DNA from: Bacteroidota bacterium
GTDB lineage: Bacteria > Bacteroidota > Bacteroidia > Chitinophagales > Chitinophagaceae
NCBI GenBank assembly: GCA_023433345.1
Contig: JAEZDA010000077.1
Location: 1-20,207, forward strand
Length of the DNA stretch: 20,207 bases
Direction: 5' to 3'
Positions 7,918-13,987 of this stretch are shown one piece after another. Under the pieces are notes generated by a model, which did not search any database, was not told where the DNA came from, and saw nothing but the letters and a program-made list of their open reading frames with translations. Every line of letters begins with the position of its first letter. Positions within the stretch are counted from its first letter, which is position 1. A program made the position numbers and the translations under genes.

Positions 7918-7922
7918 GTTTG
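7915..7922 (+). promoter_or_regulatory. -7 promoter box of the HUH operon
   Basis: TAGGTTTG matches the Bacteroidota TAnnTTTG box at every fixed position and lies 22 bp before the ATG at 7945. A TTTG -33 box is not evident. The box overlaps the right arm of the inverted repeat 7886-7917, which would suit autorepression. Confidence 0.5.
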
Positions 7923-7944
7923 GTGTACCCTAAAAAAGCAAAAA

Positions 7945-8454
7945 ATGGAAATCAACGACAATTATCTAACAGTAACAGACCTGAGTAGGATTCATGGTTT
8001 GGGTGAGAGACAGATTAGGAAAATGATTGATAAAATTAAGCCTACTACGACTCCCCAACTAATCTGGAAGGACGCAAACAACCGTTATATGGTACATCCT
8101 ATTCTTACATCAAGGTTTAAGAGAGTGAGAAAACCAGTCCAAAAGTATTACGCATTGACAGTATCACCATCTTACGAGTATACCGAAAAGGACCTCCATC
8201 AAATTATGGATTATGTAATTCGAAAGATGGAAGGAGCTGTGGAGGTGAATTATACTGTGGAGACGAATAAAACTGACAATCGTAACCATCTACACTGCTA
8301 TATCAACTGCAACCAGCGAAGAAATTTGATGAGACTGATTAAGGAAGGTCTTGATAAAATAAACTTTTGCTCTAAACATATCCATGATTTAGAAAAGTGG
8401 AGGCAGTACATGACCAAGAGTGGAGGAAAAATAACAACACTTAAAAAAAACTAA
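7945..8454 (+). CDS. HTH + HUH endonuclease-like protein, candidate compact replication initiator
   Basis: The 169-aa product has an N-terminal helix-turn-helix-like segment (about 8-30, LTVTDLSRIHGLGERQIRKM). It is followed by the three marks of HUH endonucleases in order: a hydrophobic strand YYALTVSP at 68-75 (motif 1), the metal-binding pair His115-Leu-His117 in NRNHLHCYI (motif 2), and Tyr155-x-x-Lys158 in WRQYMTKSGG (motif 3, nicking tyrosine and lysine). This is the layout of rolling-circle Rep proteins, and the single tyrosine resembles CRESS-type Reps, but no helicase domain is attached. At 169 aa it is short. Alternatives are a minimal relaxase or a Y1 transposase relative; the Y-x-x-K spacing and the HTH favour Rep. 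It heads a three-gene operon and follows a repeat-rich region that could be its origin. Confidence 0.65.
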   Translation: MEINDNYLTVTDLSRIHGLGERQIRKMIDKIKPTTTPQLIWKDANNRYMVHPILTSRFKRVRKPVQKYYALTVSPSYEYTEKDLHQIMDYVIRKMEGAVEVNYTVETNKTDNRNHLHCYINCNQRRNLMRLIKEGLDKINFCSKHIHDLEKWRQYMTKSGGKITTLKKN

Positions 8455-8455
8455 A

Positions 8456-8803
8456 ATGAAAAACATCAAAGAGAGTAACGTATCACCAGAGGAGGTTCAA
8501 AAATTCATAGACGGGATGAATGATGGGGCCGCATATGAGCCTTATAATTACCAAAAATATCTAACTATTAATCCCAAGCTAAGCGAAAGGATGTATCGAT
8601 ACTTGTGGGAGAACAGGTGGCTTTGGAAGGTAGCCTGTGGTAAGAAAGTTGAAGTCAACGGTTGGAGCGAGGTCCTTGGTCCTGTATGGTATCTAGATAT
8701 GCCTGAAAATTATAAGAAAAGGCATATTCACGGATATCCAGAGTTAGAAAAAGCCCACGAAGACTTTGTGAAAAGTCAAAATCCTAATGATGCTACAGCT
8801 TAA
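8456..8803 (+). CDS. hypothetical protein, second gene of the HUH operon
   Basis: The 115-aa product begins 1 bp after the HUH stop. It is soluble, with no signal peptide or membrane helix. It has six tryptophans and several tyrosines in the middle (YRYLWENRWLWKVACGKKVE, then GPVWYLDMPENYKKRHIHGY) and a mainly helical prediction by eye. No catalytic pattern or family is recognised. Its position makes a replication or nicking accessory role plausible. Its 3' end overlaps the start of the next small gene. Confidence 0.65.
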   Translation: MKNIKESNVSPEEVQKFIDGMNDGAAYEPYNYQKYLTINPKLSERMYRYLWENRWLWKVACGKKVEVNGWSEVLGPVWYLDMPENYKKRHIHGYPELEKAHEDFVKSQNPNDATA

Positions 8804-8945
8804 GGACCGACTCTCATTAAAACAATCTGAGTTAGCTCATGAGAGTGATTCAAAAAGAAAAGAAGTGTTGAGAAAGGAAGTTATCAGAATTCAATTGGCG
8901 ATTAAGATTGAAGAGTTACAGCAGCGCATCGATAAGTTAAAATAG
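8787..8945 (+). CDS. small coiled-coil protein, third gene of the HUH operon
   Basis: This 52-aa frame starts with ATG ATG inside the last 17 bp of the previous gene and ends with TAG at 8943-8945. The product is very rich in Lys, Glu, Gln, Arg and Leu. From about residue 25 it shows a heptad-like pattern (VLRKEVIRIQLAIKIEELQQ), so it is probably one alpha-helical coiled coil. The overlap with the upstream gene suggests translational coupling. Function unknown; an oligomerisation or DNA-handling accessory is a guess. Confidence 0.55.
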   Translation: MMLQLKDRLSLKQSELAHESDSKRKEVLRKEVIRIQLAIKIEELQQRIDKLK

Positions 8946-9044
8946 ATGGTGAGGTCCCACCCTCTCACTGCAACTCCGCATCAAAAGCAATAACTATTGT
9001 TACCCGCCTTATGAATGAGCAAATTCAAAGCATGATCTAAACGA

Positions 9045-9102
9045 GGGATGAATACGCTCCAAAATTTTCTCCAAAATTTTTAAGTGTATTCATCCCCTTT
9101 TT
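9045..9102 (+). terminator. long-loop hairpin, probable terminator of the HUH operon
   Basis: GGGATGAATAC (9045-9055) and GTATTCATCCC (9086-9096) are perfect 11-bp inverted copies. The right arm is followed by C and TTTTT (9098-9102), so an intrinsic terminator is likely. The 30-nt loop is unusually long and holds two tandem copies of CTCCAAAATTTT, so a recombination or regulatory site is also possible. Confidence 0.6.
9057..9080. repeat. tandem 12-bp repeat in hairpin loop
   Basis: CTCCAAAATTTT occurs twice back to back (9057-9068 and 9069-9080). Each unit contains the palindrome AAAATTTT. The pair sits exactly inside the loop of the 11-bp inverted repeat. Confidence 0.8.
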
Positions 9103-9242
9103 GTACCCATAGTGACAAGGTTAAACTAACCACCCAGATGTTCCTTATCCGTGATAAGAACCGCAAAAAGGGCAACTAGGAATGAAGTCCTTTGTTCTTT
9201 GAAAGCTAAAATCAGCGGATTTATCCATCTGTTGTGCGGAAG

Positions 9243-9845
9243 TTAAGCCACCTCTTTCAGAGCCAATTGAACCCGCTGTGCCGTTCCGAGGGAACAGCCA
9301 CCAATTGCCGCTGCCCTTCTCAAAGATTCGCCCTTCTGTAGTTCCTTTACCACTTTTTTGTACTTCTCCACCAGTTCTGCAGGTCTCATCGTGGTACCGT
9401 GAAGACGACCCTTATATTTTCCCTTAGCCTTTGCCACTTCTATACCTGCTCGCTGCTTTTCCAGCATCCCCAAGCGTTCCATTTCAGCAACATTACCTAG
9501 CACAGACACAATCATTTTAAAAGAAGGATTGGGCTTAGAATTAATCATACTAAACATTCCAATATTTTCTACATATAGTTGGACATTTCTATTCATAAAA
9601 TATTCTACGTTCCCCAAAAGTTCGACTATGTTCCTTCCCAAGCGACATATTGATGAAACATGGACCTCTGACACCAAACCATTTTCGATGTCGTTAATCA
9701 GGTGCTTTCCAGCCTTACGGTCTTTGAGCTGAATCGTTCCACTACAACGGTCTATGTAGACTTTTGAAAATTGTTTAGAGTTTAATTCCTGACGGTCCGT
9801 ATTTTGGTCAACCGTGCTACACCTTATGTATTTAACTTTACTCAT
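9243..9845 (-). CDS. small serine resolvase/invertase
   Basis: The 200-aa product is a full-length member of the resolvase/invertase family (usual length about 180-210). The catalytic domain shows Arg8 and nucleophile Ser10 in YIRCSTVDQ, and Arg68 and Arg71 in SSICRLGRNI. The long E helix follows (about 115-140, LGNVAEMERLGMLEKQRAGI), then the hinge GKYKGRLHG and a C-terminal helix-turn-helix (GESLRRAAAIGGCSLGTAQR, 172-191). All active-site residues are present, so it should be functional. Such enzymes resolve dimers or invert segments between nearby res/gix sites. No invertible segment is obvious here, so dimer resolution or a host-spread role is more likely. It is separate in type from the large integrase at the right end. 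Confidence 0.9.
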   Translation of the reverse strand: MSKVKYIRCSTVDQNTDRQELNSKQFSKVYIDRCSGTIQLKDRKAGKHLINDIENGLVSEVHVSSICRLGRNIVELLGNVEYFMNRNVQLYVENIGMFSMINSKPNPSFKMIVSVLGNVAEMERLGMLEKQRAGIEVAKAKGKYKGRLHGTTMRPAELVEKYKKVVKELQKGESLRRAAAIGGCSLGTAQRVQLALKEVA

Positions 9846-9852
9846 CGAAATA

Positions 9853-9867
9853 TTGCTATGTTGCTAT
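9853..9867. repeat. TTGCTAT direct repeat, candidate operator
   Basis: Two TTGCTAT copies (9853-9859 and 9861-9867) lie one base apart between the resolvase -7 box and its start codon, across the expected transcription start. A resolvase binding half-site or other operator would be consistent. Confidence 0.4.
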
Positions 9868-9898
9868 AAAGATAATGTATAAAATTAGGATGGCAAAA
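9867..9898 (-). promoter_or_regulatory. promoter of the resolvase gene
   Basis: On the minus strand TTTTG, a 19-bp spacer and TATCTTTA fit the Bacteroidota -33 TTTG / -7 TAnnTTTG layout, with one mismatch in the -7 box. The ATG follows 21 bp downstream. Confidence 0.6.
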
Positions 9899-9935
9899 TA
9901 ATACACCGATTTTCTCTAACAAATTTATAATAGAG

Positions 9936-10403
9936 GTGTATGTTTTAGACCATGCTTTAAATTGGAACAGGGCTGCCACCAACATCATGGATGGCCTCTG
10001 GGATGATGGTAACAACAAGTTCAATTATACCAAGGTAAGTGGTGGTTACAACTCATCAACCGCCCCACCAATTTTGGCGGGGTTTTTTGTTGCTTTCGGC
10101 TATTACTTTTCCAGAAGTTATCCCACACCTGTTGATAAAGTAGCACTCCAAAAAAATTTAAGAAAAGTTGAAAAAAGTTTAGAAGAATTTAATGAGGTTG
10201 ATGGTGTTAAGCCCTCACACATGAATTGGTTAATCATGATTATCCGATGTAATGCAAGCCAGTACTGGACTGCATTTGAAGGAACTCCCTACCTTTTGTT
10301 GTTCAATGATTGTCCTAGTGATGCACCAATGTTGTTCAAGAGTTTGACATCAGTTCTGCATGCAGAATTACGAAATGAATTTACAAGCAAAATTTATGGG
10401 TGA
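9936..10403 (+). CDS. hypothetical protein, divergent from resolvase; start uncertain
   Basis: A 155-codon frame opens at GTG 9936. The part after about codon 60 looks protein-like: a Lys/Glu-rich helix (VALQKNLRKVEKSLEEF) followed by MNWLIMIIRCNASQYW and an ordered C terminus. The first third is doubtful, because an intrinsic-terminator-like hairpin with six T lies inside the frame at 10060-10088. Translation may begin downstream, at TTG 10074 (giving a short hydrophobic leader AGFFVAFGYYF) or at ATG 10221. Alternatively the 5' third is the remnant of another gene with its terminator. No family is recognised. It lies between resolvase and integrase and ends before two strong hairpins. Confidence 0.4.
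   Translation: MYVLDHALNWNRAATNIMDGLWDDGNNKFNYTKVSGGYNSSTAPPILAGFFVAFGYYFSRSYPTPVDKVALQKNLRKVEKSLEEFNEVDGVKPSHMNWLIMIIRCNASQYWTAFEGTPYLLLFNDCPSDAPMLFKSLTSVLHAELRNEFTSKIYG
10060..10088 (+). terminator. intrinsic-terminator-like hairpin inside the 9936 frame
   Basis: CCGCC (10060-10064) pairs with GGCGG (10076-10080); an alternative stem is CCCC-A-CCAA with TTGG-C-GGGG. The hairpin is followed by GG and TTTTTT (10083-10088). It would stop plus-strand transcripts starting left of it, or act as an attenuator of the downstream frame. Confidence 0.5.
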
Positions 10404-10464
10404 CTTATGCACCCACATGAAAAATCTTGAAAATAAAAGCTTAGATTTACAGTATCGAGTAGCT

Positions 10465-10491
10465 AAAAAAAAGCCATTCCGCAAGAATGGC
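10465..10491 (-). terminator. intrinsic terminator for leftward transcription
   Basis: GCCATTC and GAATGGC form a perfect 7-bp stem with a CGCAA loop (10473-10491). On the minus strand the stem is followed by eight U (10465-10472), so it would back up termination of the integrase transcript. Confidence 0.6.
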
Positions 10492-10515
10492 CAATAGTGA
10501 AAGAGAAAGTGGGTT

Positions 10516-10553
10516 GTAAAAGCCTCTTAGCTGACGAGCTAAGGGGCTTTTAC
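10516..10553. terminator. bidirectional intrinsic terminator
   Basis: A 17-bp stem from GTAAAAGCC...TTAGCT to AGCTAAG...GGCTTTTAC, with one G-T pair and a 4-nt GACG loop, lies between the convergent 9936 frame and the integrase gene. The AAAA/TTTT edges give a U-run in both directions. Confidence 0.8.
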
Positions 10554-10586
10554 TTTCAACACTAAAGATAAGAATGTTCATTAGAA

Positions 10587-12305
10587 TTACCCAATCTTAA
10601 TTATTTCCAGTACAACTGGTCTAACCTGTTGAATCACATCATCAATCAAATATTCAACCTGAGTCATAAGTACATTATCAGAATAGTCAATGTTATGCTT
10701 AACAGGCTTAAAAGGATAATACTTCAATTCACCACCATACCTATTTTTTAAGGCTCGTTTATCCAATAGGAATAACACACCTTTTGGATTAACCTTTCCA
10801 TGATACTTAAACCAAACAGCAGCCAGAGAATAAGAATGATTAAGACTGTTAACAATAATCTTATCAATCCATTGATTAAATAATTCTGATAAACCTTTCC
10901 TATCTCCTTTTAACTTTTGCACCAACTTTGGTGATGTCGGTTGCTTACCCTTCAATTGTTTATCTAAGGATTTTAACTCAGCTTGGTAATCCTTCAACTT
11001 AGCTTTTGACCCAAGAATACTATCTTCTATTTCGGATTGCATTTCCTTCAACTGTTGTGTTGAAGTAATGATTCCTTCAACATACATATTCAAAACCCTG
11101 TTCTTCTTTATATTGGCCTTTTCTATTGCCTTATTTGCAATCAATATCTTTTCTTCCAACATGCCAATCTCCTTCTTTATTTTATACTTCCAGTCCGCTG
11201 GTTGTTGGTGTTGACCCAAGAGGTTTTCAGATTTTAAAAATTGGTCGTAAATAACAGATTCGATGAAGTTGATGTTAATTCCAGTATTGCCGCATCCTTT
11301 ACCTAATCCAAGGTAGGATGCACATTTATAAACACAATCACCACCTTGAATTGGTTTATACTTACCCACCATATTGCGCCCACATACACCACACTTGATA
11401 ATGTCCTTCAAAAGATAGGTGTGTTTGGTCTCATAATTCCTATGAGTCTTGGTAAGTCTGATAGTGTTACATTCATCCCAGAGTTCAGGTGTTATCACAG
11501 CAGGTGCCTTGAAGATTTCACCCTTCAATCTCCTTTCACCTTTATAAAGTGGGTTGCTAATAATATTTAATACCACCACATCAGACCAACCAATCTTATC
11601 ACCTGTCTTGGATATCTTATACTTCAGTTCTTTTCCAGCATGTGTCTTGTTCAATCGGGTAAGAATCCCTTTAGCGTTTAATAATTGTGCAATCTGTTGG
11701 CTACCCATCCCCTGTTGATATAAGGCGAAGATGTGATTGATTACTTTGGATTCCTCTTTATCAACTACCAACATCCCTTGCTCATCTTTGGTGTAACCAT
11801 ACGGCAAACAGTTTGAACCACCAGCTTTGCCAGCTGCCACACTTGCCCTTATTCCGGATTTGCTCCTAGCCTTAAAAGTCTCTGCTTCAATGTGACTGAA
11901 CTCCATTAGAACTTGAAGAACTATTTGCAGGATTCCATTCCTCCTGTAGTTTCCTTTGCTATCCCTAGATGATGTTGATTGACCAAGACTTTGAATAAAG
12001 ACTGGTATTTGCAGTTCATCGAGCCTGTCAAGTATTTTCCTGAGTTCGCTTGGGTTACGTCCGAGTCTTGATAGTTCAGATACATAAATAATATTGAAGT
12101 ATTTGGGGTTGGAATTAATCTTGGTCATTAATTCTTCAACCTTGGATTCACCTTGGTTCAATTTATAACCTGATATAACTTCACCAAAGATTTCAGTGTT
12201 CTTGTTGGTGTAACCATCCCTATTAGCAATTGTGGTGAGTTCTTGAAGTTGCCTCTGGTAGGACTGTTGCTCTGTTGATACCCGAATTACTATAGCTGCT
12301 TTCAT
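10587..12305 (-). CDS. large serine recombinase (integrase of the element)
   Basis: The 572-aa product has the full large-serine-recombinase layout. The catalytic domain (1-145) contains Arg8 and nucleophile Ser10 (VIRVSTEQQ) and Arg80/Arg83 (ELSRLGRN). The long E helix runs around 125-155. The recombinase domain (about 150-280) starts KSGIRASVAAGKAGG and LPYGY. A zinc ribbon follows with Cys305, Cys308, Cys324, Cys328 and Cys338, then a coiled coil (about 375-470) and a C-terminal tail. These enzymes insert and excise elements by recombining attP with attB; excision needs a directionality factor, which I do not recognise here. The gene starts 45 bp from the right-end repeat and reads into the element. 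A TAAATTTA -7-like box (12312-12319) lies just upstream, with no good -33 box, and the P arm at 12334-12350 lies behind it. Confidence 0.95.
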   Translation of the reverse strand: MKAAIVIRVSTEQQSYQRQLQELTTIANRDGYTNKNTEIFGEVISGYKLNQGESKVEELMTKINSNPKYFNIIYVSELSRLGRNPSELRKILDRLDELQIPVFIQSLGQSTSSRDSKGNYRRNGILQIVLQVLMEFSHIEAETFKARSKSGIRASVAAGKAGGSNCLPYGYTKDEQGMLVVDKEESKVINHIFALYQQGMGSQQIAQLLNAKGILTRLNKTHAGKELKYKISKTGDKIGWSDVVVLNIISNPLYKGERRLKGEIFKAPAVITPELWDECNTIRLTKTHRNYETKHTYLLKDIIKCGVCGRNMVGKYKPIQGGDCVYKCASYLGLGKGCGNTGININFIESVIYDQFLKSENLLGQHQQPADWKYKIKKEIGMLEEKILIANKAIEKANIKKNRVLNMYVEGIITSTQQLKEMQSEIEDSILGSKAKLKDYQAELKSLDKQLKGKQPTSPKLVQKLKGDRKGLSELFNQWIDKIIVNSLNHSYSLAAVWFKYHGKVNPKGVLFLLDKRALKNRYGGELKYYPFKPVKHNIDYSDNVLMTQVEYLIDDVIQQVRPVVLEIIKIG

Positions 12306-12333
12306 TTGCCGTAAATTTAGGTGTTTAATTCAG

Positions 12334-12374
12334 AACCTTTACATTTACAACAGCATCACACGCGGGCCTTGTGG
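12334..12374 (+). other. attR junction
   Basis: The element arm AACCTTTACATTTACAA (12334-12350) is the partner of the arm at 5447-5463. It is followed by CAGC, the shared ATCACA (12355-12360), and host yifB resuming at CGCGGGCCTTGTGG. Together with attL the arms define a ~52-bp attP, a usual size for large serine recombinases. The yifB frame remains open leftward only to a TAA at 12326-12328. Confidence 0.75.
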
Positions 12375-13057
12375 GAGGCGGAGGAAACCCGCAACCGGGA
12401 GAAATTTCCCTGGCACATAACGGTGTTTTGTTTCTTGATGAACTTCCGGAATTTAACCGTGCAGTGCTTGAAGTGATGCGGCAGCCAATGGAAGAGAGGA
12501 AGGTGGTAATCTCACGTGCGAAAAGCTCGATGGAATTCCCTGCCAGCTTTATGTTGATCGCAAGTATGAACCCATGCCCTTGCGGATACTTCAATCATCC
12601 AAGCCGCGAATGCACATGCATTGCCGGAACTGTTCAAAAATACCTGAACAAGATATCCGGACCATTGTTAGACAGAATCGATCTTCATGTGGAAGTGACA
12701 CCCGTTCCCTTCCAGGATCTGTCCGCCGTTCCCGAAAGCGAAAGAAGCGAGCTAATAAGGGACAGGGTGGTAAGAGCCAGAATGGTTCAGCAGGAAAGAT
12801 TTGCAAATACCACTTTCAACAACAATGCGCAGATGAACAACAGGATGCTAAAGGAAGTGTGCAGGTTAGATGCTGCCTGCCACCAATTGTTGAAAAGATC
12901 GATGGAAAAATTAAACCTCTCCGCCAGGGCTTACGACAGAATTCTGAAAGTTAGCCGTACGATCGCCGACCTTGCCTCTTCAAATGAAATTGCAATCGAA
13001 CATCTCGCGGAGGCTATACAATACCGCAGTCTCGACCGTGAAAACTGGAACAGGTAA
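12353..13057 (+). pseudogene. yifB: yifB/comM Mg-chelatase-like AAA+ ATPase, 3' fragment
   Basis: This is the C-terminal 234 residues of the split gene. It starts in the conserved junction region (ASHAGLVGGGGNPQPGEISL) and carries Walker B LFLDELPEF, a sensor-like MLIASMNPCPCGY with Cys residues typical of Mg-chelatase-type proteins, and GPLLDRIDLHVEV. The C-terminal Mg-chelatase helical region ends KVSRTIADLASSNEIAIEHL. A GTG at 12371 could serve as a start, but the product would lack Walker A. The sequence shows no further damage, so precise excision would restore a full gene. The potassium-channel gene follows after 26 bp. Confidence 0.92.
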
Positions 13058-13083
13058 ATTGTTTTCGCTAAATTGTTGCTTGT

Positions 13084-13914
13084 ATGATGCCACAATTCTC
13101 AAGCCCTCACAATAAAGGACAACGGGAACGCCTGCACGAAATTATTTTTGAATCAAATACAAAGGCAGGTAAGATCTTCGATATTGCTTTGCTTGGCTTT
13201 ATTGTAATGAGCATCCTCGTGGTGATGATGGATAGCATCGATACGGTTCATGCAAGATACGGTCACGCTCTCCGCATTGCCGAATGGATATTTACGGGAT
13301 TGTTCACACTGGAATACCTTCTTCGTATATACACCCTTAAAAAACCGCTGAAGTACATATTTAGTTTCCTGGGCCTGATAGACCTTCTTTCCATCCTGCC
13401 TATGTATTTCAGCTTGTTCTTCCTTGGAGCTGAATCCTTGCTCGTGGTAAGGGTGCTTCGTATCATGCGGATATTCAGAATATTTAAACTCACTCATTTT
13501 ATTTCTGAAATGAGCTTCCTTCGCGTAGCCATTCATAACAGCCTGAAAAAAATAAGCATCTTTATGCTTGTGGTGCTAACCATTGTTGTAATACTGGGAT
13601 CTCTCATGTACCTGATAGAGCCTGGTTCGAATGGATTCGAAAATATACCGGACAGCATCTACTGGGCCATTGTTACAATAACTACCGTTGGTTACGGCGA
13701 CATATCTCCCATAACTCCGCTTGGTAAAATGGTTGCGAGCCTCATCATGCTGCTCGGTTATGGCATCATAGCTGTGCCAACAGGAATACTCACCACTGAA
13801 ATGGCCCTTGAGGCAAGAAAAAAGAATATAATACATGAAACATGCCCTGGATGCGGCCGCGAAGATCACGAAGCCGGCGCGAATTTCTGCATGAAGTGCG
13901 GCACCAAGCTTTAA
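13084..13914 (+). CDS. voltage-gated-type potassium channel with C-terminal zinc ribbon
   Basis: The 276-aa product is an inner-membrane ion channel of the six-helix type. S1 is at about 30-50. The S4-like helix at 119-136 has arginines every third residue (Arg123, 126, 129, 132). A pore helix leads into the selectivity filter TTVGYGD (200-206), and S6 is at about 212-240. The filter predicts potassium selectivity. The C terminus carries a rubredoxin-like or double-zinc-ribbon knuckle with C-x2-C (254, 257) and C-x2-C (269, 272), ending CGTKL. Single-gene Kv-like channels of 250-280 aa are common in bacteria. The zinc-ribbon tail is an addition that may bind metal or a partner. It lies 26 bp after yifB and may share its transcript or have lost that promoter through the insertion. 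Confidence 0.88.
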   Translation: MMPQFSSPHNKGQRERLHEIIFESNTKAGKIFDIALLGFIVMSILVVMMDSIDTVHARYGHALRIAEWIFTGLFTLEYLLRIYTLKKPLKYIFSFLGLIDLLSILPMYFSLFFLGAESLLVVRVLRIMRIFRIFKLTHFISEMSFLRVAIHNSLKKISIFMLVVLTIVVILGSLMYLIEPGSNGFENIPDSIYWAIVTITTVGYGDISPITPLGKMVASLIMLLGYGIIAVPTGILTTEMALEARKKNIIHETCPGCGREDHEAGANFCMKCGTKL

Positions 13915-13987
13915 CCGGTCGCTTTATTTTGATGACGGTGCCCGTTATATTAAATTGCACAGCCTTACATTCTTCAACAGCTGTTTC

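Larger units (their letters stand above)
7613..7944. other. noncoding region with inverted repeats, candidate replication origin/operator
   Basis: No credible gene lies in these 332 bp between the TIR operon and the HUH gene. The region holds several GGTGG words (7640, 7745, 7836) and inverted CCACC copies (7665, 7778), including TTGGTGG at 7743-7749 facing CCACCAA at 7778-7784. There are two direct copies of TGGAGTCA (7696-7703 and 7747-7754), a perfect 8-bp hairpin at 7714-7731, and a bulged inverted repeat at 7886-7917 next to the HUH gene. Repeats directly upstream of a Rep-like gene are typical of origins. That role is inference. Confidence 0.45.
8946..9242. other. intergenic region between convergent HUH operon and resolvase gene
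   Basis: No gene is supported here. The notable structure is the large hairpin at 9045-9096 with its T-run. A smaller CTTATC-CGT-GATAAG inverted repeat lies near 9145-9160. The rest shows nothing I can name. Confidence 0.5.
5433..12360. mobile_element. integrated element (~6.9 kb) with large serine recombinase, inserted in yifB
   Basis: The element separates two halves of one yifB reading frame. Both junctions carry an almost identical 11-mer: ACAGTATCACA at 5428-5438 and ACAGCATCACA at 12350-12360. The copies lie 6922 bp apart, which sets the element length. A large serine recombinase gene begins 45-55 bp inside the right end, the usual position for the integrase of such elements. The content is a TIR/membrane operon, an HUH Rep-like operon, a small serine resolvase, one unknown gene, and the integrase. 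No conjugation, capsid or terminase genes are seen, so it is best described as an integrative, possibly mobilizable or satellite-like, element. By eye the codon and base use is more AT-rich than that of the flanking host genes. Confidence 0.9.

Noticed and set aside
9057..9080. CRISPR-like repeat
   Set aside because: There are only two contiguous 12-bp copies without spacers, and no cas genes in the window.
10417..10497. 26-codon frame after the 9936 gene
   Set aside because: It is short, lysine-rich and runs through the terminator hairpin at 10473-10491; it is most likely chance.
5433..12360. Prophage interpretation of the element
   Set aside because: No capsid, portal, terminase, tail or lysis genes are visible; the Cys-rich small protein is only a weak echo of a head protein.
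12371..13057. GTG-started independent gene for the 3' yifB half
   Set aside because: It lacks Walker A and matches the missing half of the upstream fragment exactly, so it is treated as one split gene.
13153..13869. Open frames antisense to the potassium-channel gene
   Set aside because: They are shadows of a well-supported coding gene and show no family features.
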